The position numbers and the translations under genes are program-made. A stretch of 64,000 nucleotides of DNA from an uncultured Atopobiaceae bacterium (lineage in GTDB: Bacteria; Actinomycetota; Coriobacteriia; Coriobacteriales; Atopobiaceae): NCBI GenBank assembly GCA_944322145.1, contig CALUNW010000006.1, positions 1 through 64,000 on the forward strand. The letters are read 5' to 3'. Below the pieces are notes generated by a model. It was not told the origin of the DNA. It did no database searches and saw nothing but the letters and a program-made list of their open reading frames with translations. Positions 8,419 to 16,814 of this stretch are shown here, piece by piece; the first letter of the stretch is position 1; each line of letters begins with the position of its first letter.

Positions 8419-9870
8419 TTAGCGTTCGTCCAGCGGCACGTATGCGCCGCTGTGGGGCATGACGGAGTTGTACGCCGGGCGGATGATGCGACCCGCTCCG
8501 TAGAGCTCCTCCATGCGGTGCGCGGTCCAGCCGGCAAGGCGCGCCATGGCGAAGATCGGCGTGAAGAGGTCCTGCGGGATGCCGAGCATCGAGTACACGA
8601 AGCCGGTGTACATGTCGATGTTGGTGGAGATGGGCTTGGTGATGCCGCGGACGTCGCGCATGACCTGCGGCCCCAGGCGCTCGATGCTGGCGATGAGGTC
8701 GAGCTTCTCGACCTGGCCCTTCTGCTCCGCAAGGCGGCGCGCATACTCGCGGATGATCTCGGCGCGCGGATCCGTCTTGGTGTAGACCGCGTGCCCGAGG
8801 CCGTAGAGCAGGCCCGCCTTGTCGAAGGCCTCCTTGCGCAGAATCTTGCCGAGATAGTCCGCGACCTCGTCATCGTTTGACCAGTCGCGCACGTGCGCCG
8901 CCACGTCCTCGATCATGTCGCCGGCCTTGAAGTTGGCGCCGCCGTGCTTGGGACCCTTAAGCGAGCCGATGGCCGCGGCGTAGGCGGAGTAGGCGTCGGT
9001 GCCGGAGGAGGAGAGGACGCGCGTGGTGAACGTGGAGTTGTTGCCGCCGCCGTGCTCAGCGTGCAGGATGAGCATGACGTCGAGCAGCATGGCCTCCTCG
9101 TGCGTGAAGCCCTCGTCGCTGCGCAGGACGTCGAGCACGGTCTCCGCCATCGAGTATCCCTCGCGCACCGGCGGCACCACGAGCTTGGTGTCGTTGAGCT
9201 CGGCCACGTGGGCTGCGTGCGCCACGGCGGCCGTGCGCGGCCAGCGGCCGAGCAGCGACAGCGCGACGTCAATCTCGTGCGCCGGAGAGATGTCGTCGGG
9301 CGTGGGGTCGAAGGCGTAGAGCAGCAGCGTGGCGCGCTGCAGGACGTTCATGATGGAGTGGCTGTACGTCGCGCGCGGGAAGATGCCCAGGTAGCCCTCG
9401 GGCAGCTGCTTGCGCGCGTCGATGCGGGCACAAAAGTCGTCGAGCTCCTCGCTCGTGGGAAGGCGCCCGGATATGAGCAGGTAGGCGACCTCCTCGTAGC
9501 CAAAGCGATCCTCTGCCTGCGCGCCGTCGATGAGCTGGTCGACGTCATATCCGCGATAGATCAGGCGACCGTCGTCGGGCTCGATGCCGTGGTCGGTCCT
9601 GTTGTAGCCGTGCACGTTGGAGATCGTCGTGAGGCCCACGAGCACGCCGGAGCCGTCCGCGTTGCGCAGGCCGCGCTTGACGTCGTACTTCTCGTACAGC
9701 TCCTGGGGCACCACGTCCACGTCCTCGAAGCCGTGGTAGAGGCCGTCGGAGACGGGAGGCTGCCCGAGAGCCACCGAGGGCATGGGATAGGCGTCGGCCA
9801 CATGGTCGAAGGCCGGGGTGTCACGCGGCGTGAGGATGGGCCAGCCGGCCCCCTTGGAAAGGCGAATCAT
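8419..9870 (-). CDS. gltA: Citrate synthase
   Basis: 483 aa. Condenses acetyl-CoA with oxaloacetate to citrate in the cytoplasm. Family signatures: HAEHGGGNNS (270-279, first catalytic His), GLGHAVY (357-363, second His) and the later NIDMYTGFVYSMLGIP block with the catalytic Asp. An N-terminal extension of about 70 residues precedes the core, as in some clostridial and coriobacterial enzymes. The ATG at 9870 has an excellent AAGGAGG site. It lies downstream of the ACT-domain gene in the same direction, separated by a hairpin (9896-9916). In an anaerobe this probably feeds glutamate synthesis. 2-methylcitrate synthase activity cannot be excluded from sequence. Confidence 0.93.
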   Translation of the reverse strand: MIRLSKGAGWPILTPRDTPAFDHVADAYPMPSVALGQPPVSDGLYHGFEDVDVVPQELYEKYDVKRGLRNADGSGVLVGLTTISNVHGYNRTDHGIEPDDGRLIYRGYDVDQLIDGAQAEDRFGYEEVAYLLISGRLPTSEELDDFCARIDARKQLPEGYLGIFPRATYSHSIMNVLQRATLLLYAFDPTPDDISPAHEIDVALSLLGRWPRTAAVAHAAHVAELNDTKLVVPPVREGYSMAETVLDVLRSDEGFTHEEAMLLDVMLILHAEHGGGNNSTFTTRVLSSSGTDAYSAYAAAIGSLKGPKHGGANFKAGDMIEDVAAHVRDWSNDDEVADYLGKILRKEAFDKAGLLYGLGHAVYTKTDPRAEIIREYARRLAEQKGQVEKLDLIASIERLGPQVMRDVRGITKPISTNIDMYTGFVYSMLGIPQDLFTPIFAMARLAGWTAHRMEELYGAGRIIRPAYNSVMPHSGAYVPLDER

Positions 9871-9895
9871 GGGCTACCTCCTTGCGATAAAGTTC

Positions 9896-9916
9896 GGGGC
9901 CGGTTCCGCCGGCCCC
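9896..9916 (-). terminator. Intercistronic hairpin between ACT gene and gltA
   Basis: Perfect 8-bp stem GGGGCCGG / CCGGCCCC with a 5-base loop, followed on the minus strand by GAACTTTATC. It has only a short T run, so it is probably a weak terminator or mRNA-end stabiliser. Confidence 0.55.
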
Positions 9917-9934
9917 GTCCGCGCTCCCTGTGTC

Positions 9935-10240
9935 CTAGAGGCGGTACATGTACTTGAAGACCTCCTCGCGCTGCATCACGATCTGCACGCCCAGGCTCTC
10001 CGAGAGCTCGTCCAGACGCGCCTTGAGCTCGGAGAAGTCCGCGTCGCCAAAGTCGACGAGCATGGTCATCGTGAAGATGCCCTGCAGGATGGTCTGCGAG
10101 ATGTCGAGGATGTTGGCAGAGCGCTCGCTCAGCGCACCTGCGACCGCGGCGACGATGCCGGGGCGGTCGCTGCCCAGCACGGTGATGATCGCGCGGCTCT
10201 CGGGTGCGGCGTTGGTCGTCGCCATGTCGTTGTCCGCCAT
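9935..10240 (-). CDS. ACT-domain regulatory protein (UPF0237-like)
   Basis: 101 aa from ATG 10240 (MADNDMATT), which has AAGGAGG upstream; an in-frame ATG 24 bases earlier has none. After about 15 variable residues the whole protein is one ACT-like domain, beginning AIITVLGSDRPGIVAAVAGA (glycine-rich ligand-binding turn) and ending VQIVMQREEVFKYMYRL, typical of the stand-alone family of about 90 aa. The ligand is unknown; family members are thought to sense amino acids or related small molecules. It lies directly upstream of gltA in the same direction, so co-expression is possible. The DUF711 (PFL family) gene that often neighbours this family is not here. Confidence 0.85.
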   Translation of the reverse strand: MADNDMATTNAAPESRAIITVLGSDRPGIVAAVAGALSERSANILDISQTILQGIFTMTMLVDFGDADFSELKARLDELSESLGVQIVMQREEVFKYMYRL

Positions 10241-10380
10241 GGTGCCTCCTTGGGTGTGGCGCATTCAGATGTTCAGAGCATGCCCATTCTACCCGGCGGG
10301 GAGTCCTCCGTCACACCATGCACACGCAACCGTGCGCGAGACGTAACCTCGGGGCGCAGGCAAGGCGGCACGCGAGGAGG

Positions 10381-10878
10381 CTAGTTCTCGCGCTCCTCGC
10401 CCATGCGCTGCTCAAAGAGCATCGCCACGTCCTCGGGCGTGATGCCGAGCGCGACCGCGAGCTCGGCCGCAGAGCGCTCACGGGCCTCCTTGAGGATGCG
10501 CTCGTAGGCCACGGGCGGCTTCTTGTTGCGGGAGGAGATGTCGGCGATGCGGATGCGGAAGGTCTTGGCGATGCGCACCGAGTCCAGGCACGAGCCCTGG
10601 CGCATCTCGGTGCGGTAGTGCTCCTCCTCGAGCGAGTTGTTGCGCGCGGTGAAGTCCTCCACCTCGAGGGCGGGATACCCGTCGATGATGCTCTGCGCCT
10701 CGTCGCGCGTGAGGACCGGCCTCAGGCGCGCCTCGTTGGCTACGGGGAAGCTGATGTGAACCGGGTGGCGCTTGCCCACCGGGAGCAGCCGATAGACCGC
10801 CTGGGGCCCCTCGGTCACCTCCTCCACGCGACAGACTCCCTGACCCGGATGGACGAGGTACTCCCCAATGGCATACAT
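10381..10878 (-). CDS. carD: CarD-family RNA polymerase-binding transcription factor
   Basis: 165 aa. The N-terminus MYAIGEYLVHPGQGVCRVEE is the typical CarD/TRCF Tudor-like RNA polymerase interaction domain, and residues about 75-165 form the helical DNA-contacting region. CarD proteins stabilise open complexes, notably at rRNA promoters. The start ATG is preceded by AAAGGAG, and an extended -10 promoter (10903-10911) gives a very short leader. It appears monocistronic. Family assignment is firm; the regulon is unknown. Confidence 0.9.
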   Translation of the reverse strand: MYAIGEYLVHPGQGVCRVEEVTEGPQAVYRLLPVGKRHPVHISFPVANEARLRPVLTRDEAQSIIDGYPALEVEDFTARNNSLEEEHYRTEMRQGSCLDSVRIAKTFRIRIADISSRNKKPPVAYERILKEARERSAAELAVALGITPEDVAMLFEQRMGEEREN

Positions 10879-10902
10879 AAGCCACTCCTTTCACGTCTGC
10901 TC

Positions 10903-10911
10903 AGTATAGCA
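10903..10911 (-). promoter_or_regulatory. Extended -10 promoter of carD
   Basis: On the minus strand TGCTATACT (TGn plus TATACT) lies 25 bases upstream of the carD ATG. No good -35 is visible, as is usual for extended -10 promoters. Confidence 0.6.
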
Positions 10912-11005
10912 CAGAAAAGGAGGAATTCATGCCGTTTACGGAAACAGTATTGAAACCTTAAGCGCTCTCAAGTATGTTATTGTGTTTACATCTTGAGCCT
11001 GTCAC

Positions 11006-11695
11006 CTAGTCGACGAGCGTGATGGAGGCTATGACGGGCTGCGTGTCCGCAGTGACCAGGCCGCTCTGCTCGTCGGCGATGGTCACGCCCTCGCAGATGG
11101 CGTCGACGACCTCGATTCCCGAGGTCACGGTGCCAAACGCGGCATATTGGCCGTCAAGGGAGTCGGTCGTCTCCTGCATGATGAAGAACTGGGAGCTCGC
11201 GGAGTCATAGTCGCTCGAGCGCGCCATCGAGATGGTACCGCGCGCGTGCGGGATGTTGTTCTCCACCCCGTTGTCGGCGAACTCGCCCTTGATGGTCTGG
11301 TCAGAGCCGCCCGTGCCGTTGCCCTCGGGGTCGCCGCCCTGAATCATGAAGCCCGGCACCACGCGGTGGAACGTGAGGCCGTCGTAGAAGCCCTCCTCCA
11401 CGAGGTGGCAGAAGTTGGAGACCGTGATCGGCGCCACGTTGGCGTTGAGGGCCACCTCGATCGTGCCGTAGCCCTCCACCTCGATGGCGGCGTGGTGGAT
11501 GCCCGTGGCGTAGGGGTCGTCCTCGCTGACGGAGGTGATGTCGGCGGTCGACGCCTGCTCCGTCGCGGCGTCGTCGCCCTGGGACGGGGAGACCGGGTCG
11601 CCGGAGCATCCGACCGCAACCGCCACGACGCATGCGGCAAGGGCGAGGGACAGGATGCCGAGAAGGACGGGACGCCTCTTGTGGTTGCGGTTCAC
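11006..11695 (-). CDS. Secreted lipoprotein cyclophilin-type peptidyl-prolyl isomerase
   Basis: 229 aa with a GTG start at 11695 (site AAAGGAAC). Residues 1-29 form a lipoprotein signal: basic RNHKRR, a hydrophobic core, then the lipobox VAVGC with Cys30. A low-complexity linker (31-60) leads to a cyclophilin domain with NFCHLVEEGFYDGLTFHRVV, PGFMIQGGDPEGNGTGGSD and the core SSQFFIM. The catalytic Arg corresponds to the FHRV residue. It should catalyse proline isomerisation in proteins outside the membrane. It is the last gene of a three-gene unit (esterase-like lipoprotein, BrnQ, cyclophilin) with a 13-bp gap. Confidence 0.92.
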   Translation of the reverse strand: MNRNHKRRPVLLGILSLALAACVVAVAVGCSGDPVSPSQGDDAATEQASTADITSVSEDDPYATGIHHAAIEVEGYGTIEVALNANVAPITVSNFCHLVEEGFYDGLTFHRVVPGFMIQGGDPEGNGTGGSDQTIKGEFADNGVENNIPHARGTISMARSSDYDSASSQFFIMQETTDSLDGQYAAFGTVTSGIEVVDAICEGVTIADEQSGLVTADTQPVIASITLVD

Positions 11696-11708
11696 GTGGG
11701 TTCCTTTC

Positions 11709-13100
11709 TCACGAGGTTCGGTCGGCAGGGGCGCGGCCCGCGCGCAGGCGACGAGCGGCGATGGTCACGGCGCAGGAGATGGCGGCGGCAAGCGCCGCGG
11801 GAAGCACCCATCCGAGGCCGAGGTCGGCGAGCGGAAGGGCGTCGAGGGGCAGGGAGAGCCCGGGCGCGAGGGCGTCGCGCGCGGCCTCCAGCGAGCTCAC
11901 GAGGACGGTGACGCCCACGGTCCACGGCCAGACGGGCGGCACCGCGTCGCAGCGGCACCGCAGCATGCCCATGAGCACGAGGACGATGGCGGGCGGGTAG
12001 AGGGCGCCGAGCAGCGAGCCCGAGAAGGACAGGATAGCGTCGAGCCCGAGGTTGGAGACGACGCAGGAGAACGCCGCGAAGACGAGGGCGCAGCCGCGAT
12101 ACGAGACGCGTGGCAGCTCGTCGGCGAAGTAGCTGCCGCAGCAGCTGATGAGGCCGACGCACACGTTGAGGCAGGCGAGCAGGAAGATGACCGCGACGAT
12201 CACCGTCCCAGCGAGGCCGAAGTGGCGCGTCGCGGACTCGGTGATGACCACGGCCCCGTTGGCCACGCCCGGAAGCTCGGCGGAGAGCTCGATTCCCACG
12301 GCGCACAGGCCCCCGTAGACGGCCATCATGAGCACGCCCGCAATCGCGCCGGCGCGGCACACCTCGCGCATGACGCCCCGGCCGTCCGTGACGCCCAAGC
12401 CCCGGACGTTCTCTGCGATGACGAGGCCAAAAGTCAGCGAGGCGAGAAGGTCCATGGTCTGGTAGCCCGTGAGGAACCCCTGGACGGCAGCGTTGCCGTC
12501 ATAGGGGGCTACGGGGGCCGCCGCCGGCGCAGCCGCCCCTCCCAGCAGCGAGGCCGCCGAGGCGAGCACCACCGCGACGATCAGCGCGATCAGAGCGGGG
12601 CCGGTGACGCGGCCGAGGAACCTCGTGAGACGCCCCGGACGCAGGGCGAGGACGAAGGCGAGCACGAAGAACGCAAGAGAGAACGCGAGGCGCGCGACGT
12701 CGACCGAGAGCCCCGCGGGCAGCAGCGGCACCAGCATCTCGAAGGCCGTCGACGCCGTGCGCGGGATGGCGAGGCACGGTCCTATCGCAAGGTACACCAG
12801 AGCGACGAAGACGCGCGCAAAGACCGGGTGCACGCGCGAGGCGAGGTCGCGCAGCGTCCCCGCGAGCGCGACCGCGATGATGCCCAGGACGGGAAGGCCC
12901 ACCCCCGCCGCGAAGAAGCCGACGATGGCGGGAAGGCTCTCGCTGCCCGCCTGCGCGCCCAGCAGGGGCGGCAGGATGAGGTTGCCGGCGCCAAAGAACA
13001 TCGAGAAGAGCGTGATCCCCACGGAGAGGCTCTGCCGGGGCGCGAGAGACGACCCGGCGCGCAGCGAGGCCGCGGACGGCCCCACGTTCTTCTCGCCCAT
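11709..13100 (-). CDS. brnQ: BrnQ branched-chain amino-acid:cation symporter
   Basis: 463 aa polytopic membrane protein. The N-terminal FSMFFGAGNLILPPLLG motif (about 32-48) is the family hallmark, with about 12 hydrophobic segments after it. It imports leucine, isoleucine and valine, usually with Na+. The predicted start (MGEKNVGP) uses ATG 13100 with GGGGGCG and GAGAGG nearby; the exact start is uncertain because the core family begins near residue 25. The first codons encode the recurring CGTTCTTCTCGCC motif (13085-13097) in antisense. It lies 15 bp after the esterase-like gene and 13 bp before the cyclophilin gene. Confidence 0.92.
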   Translation of the reverse strand: MGEKNVGPSAASLRAGSSLAPRQSLSVGITLFSMFFGAGNLILPPLLGAQAGSESLPAIVGFFAAGVGLPVLGIIAVALAGTLRDLASRVHPVFARVFVALVYLAIGPCLAIPRTASTAFEMLVPLLPAGLSVDVARLAFSLAFFVLAFVLALRPGRLTRFLGRVTGPALIALIVAVVLASAASLLGGAAAPAAAPVAPYDGNAAVQGFLTGYQTMDLLASLTFGLVIAENVRGLGVTDGRGVMREVCRAGAIAGVLMMAVYGGLCAVGIELSAELPGVANGAVVITESATRHFGLAGTVIVAVIFLLACLNVCVGLISCCGSYFADELPRVSYRGCALVFAAFSCVVSNLGLDAILSFSGSLLGALYPPAIVLVLMGMLRCRCDAVPPVWPWTVGVTVLVSSLEAARDALAPGLSLPLDALPLADLGLGWVLPAALAAAISCAVTIAARRLRAGRAPADRTS

Positions 13101-13115
13101 CCTCTCGACGCCCCC

Positions 13116-15089
13116 TTATGCGGTGCAGCAGGCGGTGACCCAGGAGATGAGGTTTGCCGTCGCGGAACCGGAGCGCTCCGCGAGGACGTGGCCCTGACCC
13201 CAGACCTGCGTGTGCGCGATGTCGGTGACGCCGTCGTACTTGCGCAGGGCGAGCACGATGTTGGACGCGGTCGCGAGCGGCACGTCGGTGTCGAACAGGC
13301 CCTCGTTGACACGCCAGTGCGGGGCTACCGAGGCCTGGCCGTAACCCTCGTAGTGGCCGCTCAGCCAGTAGAGCGGGTTCATCATGGCGACGCGGGTAGC
13401 CATGTCGGTCTCGAGGGAGTCGACCTTCTCGAGGTCCTCCACCCAGTCGAGCTCGAGGTCCTCGGGCCAGTCCTCGCAGGCGGAATAGGCGTCGAGGTTG
13501 TCCTGGACCAGCCCGCCGGCGATGGCGTCGAAGTGCAGCGTGGACTCCTCGCCGATGCCAAAGAGCTGATTGGTGCGGGAGCTGCGGTCAGGCTGGTCGA
13601 AGGGCGACGCGTCGATCGCCGCGGGACGCAGGTGCAAGACGAAGTCGCGCAGGCTCGAGACAGCGACGCTCATCGAGCGGTGGTTGTAGTTGATCCACCA
13701 GTTGTCCGCGTTGAGCGCGGCGAAGTAGCTCTGGGCCGAGTCGTAGATGGTGGACTGGACCTGAGCCACGCCGGCGAGCGTGGTCTGCGCCGTGTCCTCC
13801 GCGGGGGCGGCATCGGCGTTGGCGTCGGTTCCCTCGGCGTCGGCCGGGGCGTCCGCCGGGGCGTCGACCTGCTCCTGGCCCGTCCCGTCTGCCACCGCCT
13901 CGGGGGCGACCTGCGTCACGGCAACATCCGCCTCGCGCGTCGCGGCAAGGTTGGGATCGCCGGGGAACGTGGGGTCCTCGAGGCGCTGGGGCGTGTACGC
14001 ATAGGGGAACGACGTGTTCTGCACGAAGTACGTGGCCGCCTCGTCGATGCCGTCGATCAGCGCGCTGGCGTAGGAGCCCATCGAGAAGGAGCCGGCCTCG
14101 GTCTCGTCGAGCGTGAGCTGCGCGTCATCGGCGTCGCGCAGGTCCATCTCGTTGATCCAGGCGCCGTACGCTCCGGCGAGGTCCTGAGAGAGCAGGCGCG
14201 TCCAGGTGCCCTCGGCGCGCGTGCCGTCGCTCGCGTACTGCCCCTGGCACCACTCGTAGGCCGCGTCGGCAACGTCGAAGGAGGTGACGGGGCACCACGA
14301 GGCGCTGCCCGCGAGGGCGTCAGAGACGGCATTGCCCTCCGCGTCGTGGGTGATCGCACCGATGGAGGCGAGGTATGGCTCAAAGAGGGCGGCGTCGCCC
14401 GACGAGCCGAGGACGGCGCTCAGGCCGCCTCCCGCGCCGAAGCCAAAGACAAAGACGCGGCCCGTGTCGCACGGCAGGGCGGCGCCGTTGTAGCGCAGGA
14501 ACCGGATGGCGGCCTTGAGGTCCACGACCGGCCACGGCGAGCCGCCGGGGAAGAGCTCGTCCGAGCCCGAGGCGGTGTCATAGCCCGCCGACCTCCCCCG
14601 GAAGCCGGCGTAGACGTAGACGCAGCCGGCCTCCATATAGGGCGCCAGGCCGTCGAAGGCATAGGTGGTGGGACTCGCCTGCGCGGCGAGGGTCCCGGTG
14701 TTGATGGGCATGAGAATCGGTGCTGTGGCGGCGGTGAAGCCTCCCACCACGGCCTTCTCGTTCACGGTGCAGGTGTAGGTGGACCCGTTCTCCTCGGCGG
14801 TGAAGTACGCGCCGGGGACGAAGATTGCGAGGGACTCGTAGGTCTCGGTCGCCGGGGACAGACAGTAGCGCAGGCCGAGCTGGTAGTAGACGTCATTGTC
14901 CTCGTCATAGCGCCAGGCAGAGGGGTCGAGCGCCAAAGACTCGAACTCCGTGAGGTCGACGGAGGGGTCGGGCGACTCGGGGTCCTCGGTCGGCGTCTGC
15001 GGCTGCTGGCGCGTCGGCGTGCAGCCTGCAAGGCCGGCCGCCGCCCCTGCGGAGGCCAGCGCGAGGAACTCTCTTCTTGTGCAGCCCAT
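13116..15089 (-). CDS. Tannase/feruloyl-esterase-like lipoprotein with Gly in place of the nucleophile Ser
   Basis: 657 aa. The N-terminus has twin arginines (TRREFLALAS) and a lipobox LAGC (Cys23), so it is an exported, probably Tat-dependent, lipoprotein. The body resembles bacterial tannase-type alpha/beta hydrolases: VYAGFRGRS near 160, VVDLKAAIRFLRYNG near 188-202, and a nucleophile elbow RVFVFGFGAGGGLSAVLG. The expected G-x-S-x-G reads GFGAG at 216-220, so residue 218 is Gly. A low-complexity Ala/Asp/Pro linker of about 30 residues lies near 410-440. A C-terminal HTQVWGQGH could hold the catalytic His. Start ATG has AAGGAGG. It is first in an operon with brnQ. Possibly a non-catalytic binding protein; the family call is by eye. 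Confidence 0.65.
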   Translation of the reverse strand: MGCTRREFLALASAGAAAGLAGCTPTRQQPQTPTEDPESPDPSVDLTEFESLALDPSAWRYDEDNDVYYQLGLRYCLSPATETYESLAIFVPGAYFTAEENGSTYTCTVNEKAVVGGFTAATAPILMPINTGTLAAQASPTTYAFDGLAPYMEAGCVYVYAGFRGRSAGYDTASGSDELFPGGSPWPVVDLKAAIRFLRYNGAALPCDTGRVFVFGFGAGGGLSAVLGSSGDAALFEPYLASIGAITHDAEGNAVSDALAGSASWCPVTSFDVADAAYEWCQGQYASDGTRAEGTWTRLLSQDLAGAYGAWINEMDLRDADDAQLTLDETEAGSFSMGSYASALIDGIDEAATYFVQNTSFPYAYTPQRLEDPTFPGDPNLAATREADVAVTQVAPEAVADGTGQEQVDAPADAPADAEGTDANADAAPAEDTAQTTLAGVAQVQSTIYDSAQSYFAALNADNWWINYNHRSMSVAVSSLRDFVLHLRPAAIDASPFDQPDRSSRTNQLFGIGEESTLHFDAIAGGLVQDNLDAYSACEDWPEDLELDWVEDLEKVDSLETDMATRVAMMNPLYWLSGHYEGYGQASVAPHWRVNEGLFDTDVPLATASNIVLALRKYDGVTDIAHTQVWGQGHVLAERSGSATANLISWVTACCTA

Positions 15090-15246
15090 CGATCCTCCTT
15101 GCGCGCGGGCTCGCTTCGTCCGTTCGCCGCCCGCGCCTCGTGGGATAGCTCAACGCAGCTAGTATTGTACGCGTACGCCCCCGCGCGCGGCGCTCCCCGC
15201 GCGGTAACCATCAATTGCCGACACGAGGCGCGGAAGGACGACTGCC

Positions 15247-15588
15247 ATGTTCAGGTTTGGGCGCAGACAGGAGAGGGCGACGGCCCCCGCCAGCCCGCTG
15301 CCCGACGACGCGCGCAGGCTTCATCTGCGCTTCGTCGGCCAGGTGCAGGGCGTGGGCTTTCGCTGGACCTCGATGGGCGTGGCGCGCGACCTGGGCCTCA
15401 CGGGCTGGGTGAAAAACGAGCTCGACGGCTCCGTGACCGCGGAGATCCAGGGGAGCGCGGCGCACGTGGGCGCGTTCTTCTCGCAGATGCTCGAGGCGTA
15501 CCGGCACCATCCGATCCACTACACCGTGGAGGAGCGTGAGGACATTCCTCTGGTCGAGGGCGAGACCGACTTCGAGGTGCGCTACTAG
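15247..15588 (+). CDS. acyP: Acylphosphatase
   Basis: 113 aa, about 20 residues longer than the usual 90 because of an N-terminal extension (MFRFGRRQERATAP). The core starts RRLHLRFVGQVQGVGFRW, with the phosphate-binding VGFR loop (catalytic Arg) and the GWVKNELDGSV block containing the catalytic Asn. It hydrolyses acyl phosphates to carboxylate and phosphate in the cytoplasm. GGAAGGAC precedes the ATG. Single gene, divergent from the esterase-like lipoprotein. Confidence 0.92.
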   Translation: MFRFGRRQERATAPASPLPDDARRLHLRFVGQVQGVGFRWTSMGVARDLGLTGWVKNELDGSVTAEIQGSAAHVGAFFSQMLEAYRHHPIHYTVEEREDIPLVEGETDFEVRY

Positions 15589-15705
15589 CTTGATGGGCGA
15601 CTGCCGACGGGGCACATCCAGTGCGGGCCCGCGCGCGCCGGATGCCCGCACTTACGCGCATAGGCCGGGACGGCGGACGCACTGGGTGCCCCGCCTGCCC
15701 CAGAT

Positions 15706-15757
15706 TGCCCGCACTCGATGCCCGCACTCATGAGTGCGGGCACTCAAAAGTGCGGGC
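15706..15757. repeat. CCCGCACTCATGAGTGCGGG palindrome cluster, locus 1
   Basis: A perfect 20-bp palindrome at 15721-15740 sits inside a larger inverted repeat (TGCCCGCACTCGATG on the left, CTCAAAAGTGCGGGCA on the right). The same unit recurs at about 50960-51120. The gap 15589-15839 holds further GCCCGCACT and TGCGGGCA fragments and no gene. Confidence 0.85.
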
Positions 15758-15839
15758 ACTTTGGCGCCACCTTGGAATCACATGTTGCACCCATAGCAAA
15801 GCAGGCCGGAGACACATGGCCTCCGACCTGCGAAAGTTC

Positions 15840-15915
15840 TGGTGGCGGGGAAGGGAGTCGAACCCCTGACACGGGGATTTTCAGTCCCCTGCTCTACCAA
15901 CTGAGCTACCCAGCC
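15840..15915 (-). tRNA. tRNA-Phe (GAA)
   Basis: On the minus strand a 76-nt cloverleaf starts GGCTGGGTAGCTCAG (D-arm), has anticodon stem GGGGA/TCCCC with loop CTGAAAA (anticodon GAA) and T-loop GTTCGACTC, and ends with encoded CCA. The acceptor stem has one apparent mismatch (4:69, T-C). It is an isolated tRNA gene between acyP and the FHA gene; no integrase lies beside it. Confidence 0.95.
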
Positions 15916-15955
15916 ATTTGGTGCGGGAATTACTATACCAAACTCGCTGCGACTG

Positions 15956-16438
15956 TCAAAGACTTTTTTCCGGAGACGAGAGGGACGCGGAACCGGAAGG
16001 CGCCGGCCCAGTCATCGTGAGCGCGCAGTCGCAGATGTCGACGGCATCGCCATAGGGCACGATGACGCGGCCCTCCACGACGCGGCCGCAATAGGTGACG
16101 TGGCCAGACGAACTAAGATCTATCACCTCCATCCCGTCGGGCGTGGGCACGAGGCGCACGTGACACCCGGACACGGCGATCGAGTGCAGCACGACGTCGT
16201 TTGAGTCGTCCCGGCCAACGCTCGCCCCTCGCTCCCCCACCGGAAGCCACGCGTCGAGCGTCTGAGTGCGCGCGACCACCCCGACCTCGCCCGCGTGTCG
16301 CCTCGCAAGCGAGCGATCCGTCACCCCCGCGTCCCGCGGGCGATCTCGCGTGAAGTCGTACAGGCAGCCGTAGCAGACGTCCATGTCCGCGTAGAGCTCG
16401 GCACCGCACCGCGGGCAGCGCCGCGTCGCATATCCCAT
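15956..16438 (-). CDS. Zinc-ribbon plus FHA-domain protein downstream of the Tad operon
   Basis: 160 aa from ATG 16438 (MGYATRRCPRCGAELY), which has GGGAG upstream; a longer open frame extends into the preceding gene but has no support. Residues 8-24 form a CxxC...CxxC zinc ribbon (CPRC and CYGC). Residues about 65-150 form an FHA domain: GASVGRDDSNDVVLHSIAVS with the Gly-Arg and Ser residues that bind phosphothreonine, then LSSSGHVTYCGR. The domain suggests recognition of a Ser/Thr-phosphorylated partner. It lies 14 bp after DUF192 at the end of the Tad pilus unit, so a regulatory link to pilus function is possible but unproven. Confidence 0.82.
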   Translation of the reverse strand: MGYATRRCPRCGAELYADMDVCYGCLYDFTRDRPRDAGVTDRSLARRHAGEVGVVARTQTLDAWLPVGERGASVGRDDSNDVVLHSIAVSGCHVRLVPTPDGMEVIDLSSSGHVTYCGRVVEGRVIVPYGDAVDICDCALTMTGPAPSGSASLSSPEKSL

Positions 16439-16451
16439 GATCACTCCCATC

Positions 16452-16814
16452 TCACAGGGTCCCCACCCCATCCGCGCTGACGGCGGAAACCCACAGGTGC
16501 TCCCCCTCCTCGAGCCACTCCCCCTCACGCGCCGGGCGCTCGATGACGCAGCGCGCCCGCCGATGGGCGCACACCCTCCCCGGGTCGAGGTCCCTGCAGA
16601 CGAGAAGGACCTCGCCGCGCTCGCCGACGAAGGCGACGTCAAGGGAGTAGCGCATCCCGAACGTGTGCACCGACGAGCAGAGGGCGAGCATCACCGGTCC
16701 GGCATCCGGACCCGTGCCGAGAAGCCCCCTCAGACGCTCCCTCCACGTGGAGAGGACCGCCACCTCGAGCATCATGTCAGGGCGCTCGTCACAGCTAAGG
16801 CGCGCAGCGGGCAT
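16452..16814 (-). CDS. DUF192 family protein in the Tad operon
   Basis: 120 aa. The core matches DUF192: STWRERLRGLLG (about 22-33), then CSSVHTFGMRYSLDVAFVG (about 46-64) and a C-terminal ERPAREGEWLEEGEHL. The family is small and of unknown function, often found next to type IV/Tad pilus genes in actinobacteria. ATG 16814 directly abuts the stop codon of the upstream tadE-like gene, so the two are translationally coupled. Confidence 0.85.
   Translation of the reverse strand: MPAARLSCDERPDMMLEVAVLSTWRERLRGLLGTGPDAGPVMLALCSSVHTFGMRYSLDVAFVGERGEVLLVCRDLDPGRVCAHRRARCVIERPAREGEWLEEGEHLWVSAVSADGVGTL

Noticed and set aside
11535-15539. A 1334-codon open frame on the plus strand
   Set aside because: It runs antisense through the cyclophilin, BrnQ and esterase-like genes, is rich in Arg/Gly/Ala/His with no domains, and is a product of high GC. 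The minus-strand genes are well supported.
15640-15760. Possible CRISPR-like or attachment-site array near tRNA-Phe
   Set aside because: Repeat units are irregular and palindromic, no copy of the tRNA 3' end is found nearby, and there is no integrase.
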